Of a DNA stretch of 64,000 nucleotides, positions 25,341 to 34,072 are shown piece by piece; the stretch's first letter is position 1, and each line of letters begins with the position of its first letter. A program made the translations under genes and the position numbers. The DNA is from Methylotenera sp. G11 (GTDB taxonomy: Bacteria > Pseudomonadota > Gammaproteobacteria > Burkholderiales > Methylophilaceae), in assembly GCF_000799735.1 (NCBI RefSeq), contig NZ_JUHH01000001.1, positions 1,612,001 to 1,676,000 of the forward strand. The letters are read 5' to 3'. Under the pieces are notes generated by a model. That model searched no databases, was not told the DNA's origin, and worked only from the letters and a program-made list of their open reading frames with translations.

Positions 25341-27296
25341 TCAAACATTCATCCCCATCGCCCTGCACAAGTCATCCGCATAGGCTTTAAGTGCCGCTTC
25401 ATCCATTTCACCCGGGGCTGGTTTTTTTACTGAAGAAAAATCCACCAACTCAGGCGGCAACAACTGATTTGGCTGTTTAGGTGCGCTGACTGTAGTCATC
25501 ACATCTGCACCATTCAGCCGGTTATGTTCCTCCAGATCGATCAGCGGAACATTAGCCGCCAGTTCACCATGGCGTATGGCGTTATCCATCTGCTTTCTGC
25601 TGGGGGCTTTGCCGCCCAATTTACGCAGTGATTTTGAAACTGCCTTGAGCCTGCGAATAAATTCCGGATCTTGAAAATACACCACTTTGTCTGCCAGAAT
25701 CGGCCGCACGTTTTCCATAATCACCAGCTCCTTGCCTGCGCCCAGGCTGGTAATCTCCTGCGGCAGCATCAATGCACGAGATTGCTCCGAGGTGCTGTTG
25801 GTATTGCCTTCGCTCTTGAACATATTATTGGAACGTGACTTGGAAACCGCTTTTACCGTCTGGTTACCCAGCCACTCTGAAATGTCCTTGGCGGTTTGCG
25901 TTTCAGAGGCCTTGGGCGGGTAGATAATATTCAGCGCATGGTTGGTGGTGAAAGTTTGCGCCACATCCTCGCCATACACTTCCACCAGCTGGTTCGGGCT
26001 TTGAATGATCGGCAGCATGCGCAGGTTATATCCGGCAATGTAACTGATGCCTTTAGACAGCACGCCCACTTTGCCGATGGCGGTAAACTCATCCATCAGC
26101 AGCATGCAGCTGTATTTAAGCGCATCGTTCTGGCTTGGCAGTTCGCGTGTGTTCAGGTCAATCAACTGCTGGAAAAACAGGTTGAGCAGCGGCGCCATGC
26201 GTTCCAGGTTGTCTGGTGTCACACCCAGGTAAACCGACATTTTTTGCTTGCGCACTTCACGCAAATCAAAATCATTGGCACTGGTGGCGGCATCCACCAA
26301 AGGGTTGATCCACAGCTCCAGCCGGGAACGGAAAGAGGTTATGACGCCGGCGCGCGTGTTCTCGGCCGAGATTGAAACGTAGCTGTTCAAGGCTCGCACA
26401 CAGGTGCCGGAATAAGGCTTGCCAGCCGCAGCGCGTTCATTGATCAGCCTTGCAAAATATTTGGCACCATCGCCATCCACTAACGTTTCGCGCACTACCT
26501 GACCAAGCGTGAGCGGTTTTTCGGGTGACTCGGCCAGCATCAACACAATGCCCAGAAACAGGCTGCGCGGTGTGGCAGTCCAGATAACATCCACGCCGTC
26601 TTCATCAGGGAACAGCATGTTGGCGATTTTCTGCACGTCATCAATACGGAAGTTCGGGTCTGCGCTGATATATGCTAATGGGTTATAGCGATGGGTGCGG
26701 TAATCTGCAGCTGCCGGGTTAAATAAATAACATTTCTGGCCGTGTTTTTTACGGAAGCCGCTGGTGATATCCCAGTTTTCCTGCTTGATATCCAGCACCA
26801 CTACGCTTTCCGGCCAGTTCAGCAGGTTGGGAATCACGATCCCTACCCCCTTGCCACTACGGGTAGGAGCCGAAATAATGGCATGCTGCTGGCCGCCGAA
26901 CATCAGATATTTGCCGCCATAGCTGCCAACGATAATGCCTTTGTCGCCCAGCAGGCCTGCTTTCCTGATCTCGCTGCTGCTGGCAAAACGCGCGTCCCCG
27001 AACAGTTTATTTCGAGGCCCTTGACTGATCAATAACGCCAGCAACGGCAAACAAACCACTGCCAGGCTGGTGCCACCAGCCTGATAAATCTTGATCAGCA
27101 CACCCGGTGCCGTGCGATAGTAATACCAATACTGATACAGCGTCAGCAGCTGTGCCTGGTTCGGGTCTTTACTCACCATGATTAGAAACACCATGCCGGA
27201 CAGAAACAGCCAACCCAAAGCCAGTGCCAAAAGCAGCACCAGCATTAGCAGCTTGCCGCTTGGCTTACTCAACGATGCACGCAGGGCGCTACTCAC
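25341..27296 (-). CDS. virD4: type IV secretion coupling protein VirD4
   Basis: 651-aa hexameric ATPase that recruits substrates to the channel. Two N-terminal membrane helices (about 14-40 and 70-90) precede the Walker A APTRSGKG at 143-150, followed by PNLLNWPESVVVLDIKQENW. A Walker B-type LLMDEFTAIGK is near residue 420. All TraG/VirD4 hallmarks are intact. It sits 29 bp after virB11 and before the candidate substrate gene, so substrate docking is part of this locus. Confidence 0.93.
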   Translation of the reverse strand: MSSALRASLSKPSGKLLMLVLLLALALGWLFLSGMVFLIMVSKDPNQAQLLTLYQYWYYYRTAPGVLIKIYQAGGTSLAVVCLPLLALLISQGPRNKLFGDARFASSSEIRKAGLLGDKGIIVGSYGGKYLMFGGQQHAIISAPTRSGKGVGIVIPNLLNWPESVVVLDIKQENWDITSGFRKKHGQKCYLFNPAAADYRTHRYNPLAYISADPNFRIDDVQKIANMLFPDEDGVDVIWTATPRSLFLGIVLMLAESPEKPLTLGQVVRETLVDGDGAKYFARLINERAAAGKPYSGTCVRALNSYVSISAENTRAGVITSFRSRLELWINPLVDAATSANDFDLREVRKQKMSVYLGVTPDNLERMAPLLNLFFQQLIDLNTRELPSQNDALKYSCMLLMDEFTAIGKVGVLSKGISYIAGYNLRMLPIIQSPNQLVEVYGEDVAQTFTTNHALNIIYPPKASETQTAKDISEWLGNQTVKAVSKSRSNNMFKSEGNTNSTSEQSRALMLPQEITSLGAGKELVIMENVRPILADKVVYFQDPEFIRRLKAVSKSLRKLGGKAPSRKQMDNAIRHGELAANVPLIDLEEHNRLNGADVMTTVSAPKQPNQLLPPELVDFSSVKKPAPGEMDEAALKAYADDLCRAMGMNV

Positions 27297-27325
27297 AGTT
27301 AGCCCACCCGCATTTTATGAATGAT

Positions 27326-28726
27326 TTAGCTTTGCAGTTCATAGACAGGCTCAGCTGACTGATGTGCAGCCATGTTCTGGGCTGGCATATTGAGCGAGGC
27401 AATATGCCCATTGAGAATGGCATCAACAATGTGCTTATCCGCACCATCGGCAATCACCTGCGCATGGCTTACGCTGGCCGCTTGCGAGAGGATAGCGTCA
27501 CGGGTGCTGAAAGCAGTTTTTAGTGAGTCATACTGCGCTACCGCCGCCTGCTGCTCTGCCGCCCGATTGGAAGATTGCAGCACCCGCATATAAGTGGCTG
27601 CCATGTGGAACCGGTCTTCCAGCTTTTTCTCATTGCTGATTTCATGCGAGACGGGCATTACACCGGCAGCATTGGAAGCTACGTTAGATTGCGATTGTGA
27701 ATTTGACAGGTATTGCAAGCGCGCAACCGGGTCATAATAAATCTCGCGCAGACGGCGCTGGTGATAAAACAGCACAATGTCCAGTGTAGTAAACAAACGC
27801 TGCTTAATATATTCGGTATCCAAATGCGCACCGGTGCTACTGTCTTTGATCAAGGCGGTAAGCTGCTCGAATGCCTCATAAGCGCCATTGGCATGCATGG
27901 TAGAAATTGACCCCGGGTGGCCGGTATTCACCGATTTGATGAACTCCCAGGCCTCATCGCCGCGCAGCTCTGCCAGCAGAATACGGTCTGGCTTCATGCG
28001 CAGGCACGATGCCAGCGCCTGCTTCGGCGTTACGCGAGAGCCGCCTTCATCTTCCCGCGCATAGAACAAATGCACCTTGTTGGCATGCTGATTCAGAAAC
28101 AGTTCATGCACATCTTCAATGGTAATCAGGCGTTCATCCAAAGGAATGCTGCGAATCAGGCTCTTGGTGACCGTAGTTTTACCGGAACCGGTTTTGCCGG
28201 CAATGAGAATATTGCGGTGGGTGCGCACCCCAAGATCCAGAAAGTCCTTAATCTTGCCCTGCCCCCTGAGCTTCAGCAGCTCATGCTCAAATGGCTTCAA
28301 GCCATCCTGAATTGGCGCCAGTTCCTGAAATGCACCCTCTGTGTCCAGCTCATCCAGCGTTTTATCGATCATGCTGGGTTTACGGATAGTGATAGAAACG
28401 GTATTAGCCTCGCACGCCGGCGGAATAATCACCTGCACACGCTCACCATTGGGTAAGGCTGAAGAAAGCACCGGCTTATCTGCCGAAATGGATTTGCCGT
28501 TATAGCTGGCAATTAAAGTAGCTAATTGCCGGCAATGGCTGAATGAAAGCTCCGGCACCTCATAACGCTGCCAGCCGGAACGGCCTTCTGTCCACAGTTC
28601 GCGCGGCCGGTTAATACAAATTTCAGTGAGCATGCTGTCATCAATAAACTTCTGGATCGGCAGCAAGTACTCTTCCAGCATTTCAGAAGACTGCACATCA
28701 TCAAAATTTGTATGTGGTTTTGACAT
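27326..28726 (-). CDS. virB11: VirB11 ATPase with long C-terminal extension
   Basis: 466 aa, about 120 longer than a typical VirB11. The PulE/VirB11 ATPase core has Walker A GKTGSGKT at 177-184, Asp box LITIEDVHELF, and LRMKPDRILLAELRGDEAWEF with the His box TGHPGSISTMHANG. After about residue 345 there is an Ala/Gln/Ser-rich helical tail (HMAATYMRVLQSSNRAAEQQ and beyond) not needed for the ATPase. It powers pilus assembly and secretion at the inner face. It starts 3 bp after virB10. Confidence 0.93.
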   Translation of the reverse strand: MSKPHTNFDDVQSSEMLEEYLLPIQKFIDDSMLTEICINRPRELWTEGRSGWQRYEVPELSFSHCRQLATLIASYNGKSISADKPVLSSALPNGERVQVIIPPACEANTVSITIRKPSMIDKTLDELDTEGAFQELAPIQDGLKPFEHELLKLRGQGKIKDFLDLGVRTHRNILIAGKTGSGKTTVTKSLIRSIPLDERLITIEDVHELFLNQHANKVHLFYAREDEGGSRVTPKQALASCLRMKPDRILLAELRGDEAWEFIKSVNTGHPGSISTMHANGAYEAFEQLTALIKDSSTGAHLDTEYIKQRLFTTLDIVLFYHQRRLREIYYDPVARLQYLSNSQSQSNVASNAAGVMPVSHEISNEKKLEDRFHMAATYMRVLQSSNRAAEQQAAVAQYDSLKTAFSTRDAILSQAASVSHAQVIADGADKHIVDAILNGHIASLNMPAQNMAAHQSAEPVYELQS

Positions 28727-28729
28727 GAT

Positions 28730-29908
28730 TCACTCCTTCAGATCCAAACCATAAACGGTGGAAAAATCCAAATCGCGCGCTACCATAATCTGTATGTGAT
28801 CACCTTGGTTCACATACAGCGTAGGCGGAATGTTGATCGTATTTTTAAGAACCTCTGTTGCCAGTTGGTCGCTGCCACCACCGCCAATCTGAAGTTGCCC
28901 GTTACCATTTTTGCTTCTTGCAATAGCCAAAGCATCCTTGACCAGACTCAGCAAAACTGCTGCACCGAATCTTTCGGGGAAATGCGTATCCACCCAGCCG
29001 GAATGACCGGCGCGGCCCAACGTATCAGCCCCTGGTGAATCCAGAGAAATCACCACCCCGTTAGGGGTTTTAACACGCGACCAGACCACAAAAATACGCG
29101 CCTGCCCGGCAGTAAGGCCACCTTGATACTCACCTACCAATTGCGAACCGCGATCCAATAACACCACATGACCGTTATCTGAATAAATATCCCGCGTTAA
29201 ACGGCAGGTGGTAATACCGGGCAAAGTGCTATCAATCGCGGTTTCCAACGCGCAATCCAAAGAGGCGCCTTTAGCAATAATAAAGTTACGGTTGGGTAGC
29301 AAAGAGGCAGAAACACCAGGCGATACGGTGGGCTTTAGCTTAAGTGCCAGCGGTGTTGGAGAGTCTATCTGCTGGGTGTTTAATTGCTGCTTTTCTGCAG
29401 CGGAACCGGTGCTTGCCGCACCTGAGGATCCGCCATTGATGACAAGATTACCCCCCATTCTTCTATCCAGCCATGTCGGTTTAGGCGGCTGGTTGTTAGC
29501 ACCTTGCACGGGTTGCTGCACCGGTATCTGCGCCTGCTCTGCCTTAATTGCCGGCACTGCGGCTATCGGTTCTGGCGGCCGCTCCGGTGCTGATATATCA
29601 GGAATTTCCAATGGCGGTAGATGATTTGAAATCACCTGTGATTTTGGCTTCTCCGCTTTCGGAGCCTCTCCAGCATTAATGTAGTAAAGCATCATAGCGC
29701 CTGCGCCTGCAACCGCCATTGTGCCAATCAAGCTCACTAAGTTACCGCTTTTACTTCTACGGTTAACTGAAGGCAAATCATCATCAATGTCGCTTACCGT
29801 TGAACCTGAAGTATCGGCTTCGCGGCCTAATATGGATTGCGCAGTAACGTTATCGCTTACATCGTTGCCAGAAGATTTTTTCAGATTCAACTTATCAAAG
29901 ATACTCAT
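28730..29908 (-). CDS. virB10: VirB10 core-complex protein
   Basis: 392 aa. A cytoplasmic N-terminus, one membrane helix at about 56-76 (LVSLIGTMAVAGAGAMMLYY), a Pro-rich periplasmic linker (about 84-145), and the C-terminal VirB10/TrbI beta-barrel domain with ASLDCALETAIDSTLPG, GEYQGGLTAGQARIFVVW and VVISLDSPGADTLGRAG. It spans both membranes and senses ATPase energy. The ATG overlaps the virB9 stop by 4 bp. Confidence 0.93.
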   Translation of the reverse strand: MSIFDKLNLKKSSGNDVSDNVTAQSILGREADTSGSTVSDIDDDLPSVNRRSKSGNLVSLIGTMAVAGAGAMMLYYINAGEAPKAEKPKSQVISNHLPPLEIPDISAPERPPEPIAAVPAIKAEQAQIPVQQPVQGANNQPPKPTWLDRRMGGNLVINGGSSGAASTGSAAEKQQLNTQQIDSPTPLALKLKPTVSPGVSASLLPNRNFIIAKGASLDCALETAIDSTLPGITTCRLTRDIYSDNGHVVLLDRGSQLVGEYQGGLTAGQARIFVVWSRVKTPNGVVISLDSPGADTLGRAGHSGWVDTHFPERFGAAVLLSLVKDALAIARSKNGNGQLQIGGGGSDQLATEVLKNTINIPPTLYVNQGDHIQIMVARDLDFSTVYGLDLKE

Positions 29909-30792
29909 TTACGATTCTCCTTGATCACACGTTCCACATCACTTGCAATAGTGCCATCCGTGTTATCAGCGCCGCCATCTGCATTAAATGCGTCATTGCG
30001 GATACAGACCACCATCGCGCCTTTGCGCAGCTTAAGTTTTGGAACTACCCGATGAACAATGATGGTGTTGCCTTCGACACTGGTGTTGATTAACGCTTCT
30101 TTTCCGGCATCATCCACGGAATATACCGCCGGCATATCTCGATTATTGCTAAATGATAAATAGGTAAACCGTCCATCGTCACGCGCGGCTGTCGGGCTGA
30201 TTTCTGAAGAGCCTGCCATCCAGTAATCATAATTGTGCGTTTCGGCCGGATTCAGGTTGTAGCTCTGCTCATCGAAAGCATCTTTGGTCGATTTGGCAAA
30301 CTTATCTTTTATAGCCTCTGAGCGACGATTTCTCTCTGCTTCTTTTTGTTTGGCTTCCAGCTCGGCTGCGAGTTTGGCGGCTTCCTGCTCCGGGTAGCGG
30401 AATGTCACGCCATACACCAGATCAGGGTCTTGCCAGGCCTTGGTATCTTTTATTGAACGTGGCTGCACTATCAGGGCAAAATTGTATACATGCCTGGTAG
30501 TAACAACCGTAATATTAGTATCTGCCTTTCTGGCCTTGGGTTTAATAAACAAATGATTACCGCGTGGCACTATGCTCCATGCCTGGTCATCACCAATGGC
30601 TACATCTTTAATCGCCTCTTCATCGCCAAACTGCACATGCGTAGAAACCCCATAAAAGGTCGCCAGTTTAACGACATCCATCGCGTTGTAATCAATCACA
30701 CGCATCCGTGAATCATATGGGCTTTTTTGCGGAATTATTTCAGCCAGCACCAGCGTCGGTAGCAGCATCAGTATCAATAAAAAATATCTCAA
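29905..30792 (-). CDS. virB9: VirB9 core-complex protein
   Basis: 295 aa, signal peptide at 1-17 (MRYFLLILMLLPTLVLA). The N-terminal VirB9/CagX domain (RMRVIDYNAMDVVKLATFYGVSTHVQF) and a C-terminal domain (about 190-295) with NYDYWMAGSSEISPTAARDDGRFTYLSF are present. A charged helical linker rich in Glu/Lys lies between (about 135-165). It forms the outer-membrane ring with VirB7 and VirB10. Confidence 0.92.
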   Translation of the reverse strand: MRYFLLILMLLPTLVLAEIIPQKSPYDSRMRVIDYNAMDVVKLATFYGVSTHVQFGDEEAIKDVAIGDDQAWSIVPRGNHLFIKPKARKADTNITVVTTRHVYNFALIVQPRSIKDTKAWQDPDLVYGVTFRYPEQEAAKLAAELEAKQKEAERNRRSEAIKDKFAKSTKDAFDEQSYNLNPAETHNYDYWMAGSSEISPTAARDDGRFTYLSFSNNRDMPAVYSVDDAGKEALINTSVEGNTIIVHRVVPKLKLRKGAMVVCIRNDAFNADGGADNTDGTIASDVERVIKENRK

Positions 30793-30801
30793 AATATGCT
30801 C

Positions 30802-31599
30802 CTATTGAATTGGCGGCACGATATGCGGCGCTGTCGGCTGTGAAGCATCCACCTGTGGAATTGTCACTTCTGCCGGGGCTTTAATCGGCTTGACGATACC
30901 AGATGAGATGGAACCGCCTGACACTTCCTGATCCGGGTCATTGCGATACTCAAGCACCTGAAAACCGAGCGGGTTGATCTCTCTATCTTTTTCCGTCAAA
31001 GGCGTACCCACATATTGAAACACTATCGTCGCCGCCCAATGCGTAGTACCTGGGTCTGCGGCATCCCTGACCGACTTGGTGTAGCGCACCAAGGCAATAT
31101 TGTCTTTAATGAATGAAGTGCTTTTTATGGTGATCGTGGCAACGCCGTTATCGCCATAAACATTTAGTGGTGAGCTCGGGTTTCTGGGCGAAATCCATTG
31201 CCCATAACGACTCTGTTCCTGTTGCGAAGTCATCAAACCTACGTTTCTGTAGTATTCACCTATCAGGCTCTTTGAGTAACCTTCACGCCAACGCACATAG
31301 TGCTGCACATGATATTTATTGATCACCTCATCATAATTGGTTTTAACATTGGTCATGGCACTCACTACCTCGGCCACGCCGGTTGCACTATCCACCCGAA
31401 TCACATAAGGCACAGAAGTTTTTAGCGGACTTAACATCGCCACCGCAAAGACTGACAGCACCGATATCATGCCAGCCCCTATCGCCACGTACCAGGCATG
31501 CTTCCTGGATTGATCCAGCATGCGAACCTTATCGGTCTCCCATGACCTGGCTTCCTCCAGATAATTGGAAAAGTTCTTTTTATCGACCTTGCTAACCAT
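30802..31599 (-). CDS. virB8: VirB8 inner-membrane assembly protein
   Basis: 265 aa. Short cytoplasmic N-terminus (KNFSNYLEEARSWETDKVRML), one membrane helix at about 34-55 (AWYVAIGAGMISVLSVFAVAML), then the periplasmic NTF2-like VirB8 domain (VRWREGYSKSLIGEYYRNVGLM, VRYTKSVRDAADPGTTHWAATIVFQY). The C-terminus is Pro-rich. It overlaps the end of virB7 by 8 bp. It nucleates the inner-membrane complex. Confidence 0.92.
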   Translation of the reverse strand: MVSKVDKKNFSNYLEEARSWETDKVRMLDQSRKHAWYVAIGAGMISVLSVFAVAMLSPLKTSVPYVIRVDSATGVAEVVSAMTNVKTNYDEVINKYHVQHYVRWREGYSKSLIGEYYRNVGLMTSQQEQSRYGQWISPRNPSSPLNVYGDNGVATITIKSTSFIKDNIALVRYTKSVRDAADPGTTHWAATIVFQYVGTPLTEKDREINPLGFQVLEYRNDPDQEVSGGSISSGIVKPIKAPAEVTIPQVDASQPTAPHIVPPIQ

Positions 31600-31795
31600 T
31601 GATGGCTCCCTTGTTACAAAGCACTACTTTATTGGCTTTAATCTCTGTGCTGGCTTTGCCATCGGTCGCTTTGTCATCATGTTCAAATGAAGTGTTGATT
31701 GGCTTAAAGCTACCTTTGCACTCAGCAGGCTTGGGTGGAAAATAGGCACAGCCCATCTGCAGCAAAAACAAAATCAGTACGCTAAAAATCTTCAT
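31592..31795 (-). CDS. virB7: VirB7-type lipoprotein
   Basis: 67 aa with a lipoprotein signal, MKIFSVLILFLLQMGC, lipidation expected at Cys16. The short mature part has a second pair of Cys (CKGSF, VVLCNKG) that could disulphide-bond, as VirB7 does with VirB9 in Agrobacterium. The position between virB6 and virB8 and the overlap with virB8 support the assignment more than similarity, since VirB7 sequences are poorly conserved. Confidence 0.8.
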   Translation of the reverse strand: MKIFSVLILFLLQMGCAYFPPKPAECKGSFKPINTSFEHDDKATDGKASTEIKANKVVLCNKGAING

Positions 31796-31893
31796 ATCAT
31801 CAAGCCCACCCTAAATCAAAACTGTTCAACATTTAGCTGGTTAAAAATTACGTCAGCACGCCAGCCACTTGCAGTTCATAAATCATCTTGGTA

Positions 31894-32892
31894 TCACCTA
31901 CCACTTGCTCTTTGTTCTGCATTGGCCTGATTGGCACTTTTACCTGAATCATGTGCCTGACCTCCACCACCCTGCACACTACGCTCCTGTGCCGGAGTCA
32001 CGGCATAACCACGCACCACCGCCGCCGCAGTAGTCGGAACTTGTTTAATGACTGCTAAAAATATACCTAGTAAGGTGATTAGTTCCACACTCTCCTGTAA
32101 TGACAATGCACCTGTTGCCTGAGCAATCAGGTAATAAGAACTGACCGTGATAATTAATATGGGAAATAAAATGTAAATGGTGAGTGTGAGCAGCAAGATG
32201 ACTAAAACAAAGTTAAGCACCTGACTCAACCAACCATCAAAATAGGCTTTGGTTTTTTCGGACAAAATCGAGACGATGAAAAGTGGACCCAGTGCCAACA
32301 ACACAGAAAGCGACATTTTGGCCACCAGCAGAATACCCGCTACCACAGCGGTAATGCCGGCACCGGCAACACCTACGCCCATACCGGCGGCAAACATTGT
32401 GGGGTCTGTTTGCCCGGAAATACTGGATGCAGCCAAACTGGATTGCATAATAGACACAGTGGCAGACATTACGGTACTAATTAGCAATATGGATAAATCA
32501 GTCGCATCATCCGAACTCATTGCCATGTTGGCTATATTGGTCAATATGTTGGAAGGTATCAGCCATTGCACTAAGTCCTCAGGCATATTCCAGGCAAACT
32601 GCGCAACTATCTGATTATAGTTGGCAAAATTCAGCGCTAGCATAGAAACCAATGCTACTTTAAATACACGAATGTGCGCATCGGTCATAACCTCTTTAAC
32701 TTCACCGCGCATTAACGCCAGACCATACCAAATGACATAAATAGTCAGGCAAGTTTTAACAAATACGTCTATTTCTGACACCACGTGACTGGCATAAAAT
32801 GACATGGCGTTCTGAGCAACTTGCAGCGCGCCAGTGAGATTAATCAGTACACTTACGGTACTTAACCCAGGAAAGATATCAGAAAGTTCCAT
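31894..32892 (-). CDS. virB6: VirB6 polytopic membrane protein
   Basis: 332 aa, TrbL/VirB6 family. At least five hydrophobic segments, with a central Gly/Ala-rich helix pair (FAAGMGVGVAGAGITAVVAGILLVAKMSLSVLLALGPLFIV), the VirB6 signature area. The C-terminal tail is hydrophilic and Gly/Gln-rich (about 305-332). It forms part of the inner-membrane passage for substrates. A 98-bp gap separates it from virB7. Confidence 0.9.
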   Translation of the reverse strand: MELSDIFPGLSTVSVLINLTGALQVAQNAMSFYASHVVSEIDVFVKTCLTIYVIWYGLALMRGEVKEVMTDAHIRVFKVALVSMLALNFANYNQIVAQFAWNMPEDLVQWLIPSNILTNIANMAMSSDDATDLSILLISTVMSATVSIMQSSLAASSISGQTDPTMFAAGMGVGVAGAGITAVVAGILLVAKMSLSVLLALGPLFIVSILSEKTKAYFDGWLSQVLNFVLVILLLTLTIYILFPILIITVSSYYLIAQATGALSLQESVELITLLGIFLAVIKQVPTTAAAVVRGYAVTPAQERSVQGGGGQAHDSGKSANQANAEQRASGR

Positions 32893-32907
32893 TATGAATT
32901 TTCCATA

Positions 32908-34071
32908 TCATTCAGTGGTTGCTGAATACCAGCCAGCGACAGCTTCGTAAGAAGCTTTTTGTAAAGCTGCAACACCAACATACCCCAATATAGAAGTCAA
33001 ATTATCTGATTTATTCTTATTAGCGTATGCTGCAATTTCCCTCTTTTGCTGCTCGTAAGCATCGCGCTGAGACTGCTGCAATATCGCCAACGAAGCCAAT
33101 TTATTCTGCTCATTTTGCAAAAGCGCCTGCTGAACTTGAATTTGCGCCTGCAAATCTGCAATTCTTTTTAGATCGTTACGATCATTGGGTGGTGCTGCAG
33201 ACGCAGTGGTAGGCGCGGTTGCCTCACCTATGGTTGTACTTGAGGCAGGTGAACTCCAAGATACGCTTTCTGTTAAAGAACCTAGCCCCAAAGTGCCAGC
33301 AACAGTAAGATTGCCATTATTATCGTATTGATTTTGCGTAGCCTGAATTTCAGGGGTAATAACAGTGTGTGTATTGCCAAGTGCAGGGATATTCACTTCC
33401 CATGTATTCTGCCCATCGCTTTGTGCAACTGATTTACTGTTTACTGCAGCAGTTGCATCTGTGATTTTTCTCTCCAAATCTGCAATAATTTGAACACGTA
33501 AAGCAGCTTGAGAATAAGCCTCTTGTGCCATGGCTTGAATCACTGCAATTTGCTGCGCATTACTTTCAGCCGCAGCATTAGTTTTTGCAGTTATATTATC
33601 TGTTTTTAAAAATCCAATTGTATTTACTTTCCAAGCATCACGTATCGTTGTTGAGTTGCTATTAGACAAAGTACCAATATATGCACTACTACCACTGTAT
33701 GTACTGGGAAGTCTGTCTGCATAATGATAATCAGGATTAGATGAACCACTATTGGGGGTTAATATACTGCTGCCTATATCTCTTGCTCCAGACAGTGTAT
33801 TCATGAAATCATCACGTAAGCTCACCAATTCATTGAGTTCTTTCTGTGCTGTTTGTAGTTGCTTCAACATCCCGAATAACTGCTCTTTCCATACTGACTT
33901 ATCCCAAGCCTCCATCAGTGTGGTTTTAGCTTCTGTAGCTGCTGCTGATGCTGCTATGATATGCTCTTTAGCTAATTGATACCCTTGAAACACAACAAGT
34001 GCGGCTGCGTTTGCGTTGGTACTTACAAACAAACCAAATAAGAAAATTGATATAGATAGCATTTTTTTCAT
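32908..34071 (-). CDS. virB5: VirB5-like minor pilin / pilus-tip protein
   Basis: About 387 aa. Signal peptide MKKMLSISIFLFGLFVSTNANA, then a long helical protein with EQLFGMLKQLQTAQKELNELVSLRDDFMN and a C-terminal coiled-coil-like region (KRIADLQAQIQVQQALLQNEQNKLA). The start is set at 34071, because GGAGG overlaps the virB4 stop 5 bp upstream. It is longer than classic VirB5 (about 220 aa), with a low-complexity Ser/Thr/Asn middle. The VirB5 call rests on signal, helix pattern and operon position. Confidence 0.8.
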   Translation of the reverse strand: MKKMLSISIFLFGLFVSTNANAAALVVFQGYQLAKEHIIAASAAATEAKTTLMEAWDKSVWKEQLFGMLKQLQTAQKELNELVSLRDDFMNTLSGARDIGSSILTPNSGSSNPDYHYADRLPSTYSGSSAYIGTLSNSNSTTIRDAWKVNTIGFLKTDNITAKTNAAAESNAQQIAVIQAMAQEAYSQAALRVQIIADLERKITDATAAVNSKSVAQSDGQNTWEVNIPALGNTHTVITPEIQATQNQYDNNGNLTVAGTLGLGSLTESVSWSSPASSTTIGEATAPTTASAAPPNDRNDLKRIADLQAQIQVQQALLQNEQNKLASLAILQQSQRDAYEQQKREIAAYANKNKSDNLTSILGYVGVAALQKASYEAVAGWYSATTE

Positions 34072-34072
34072 A

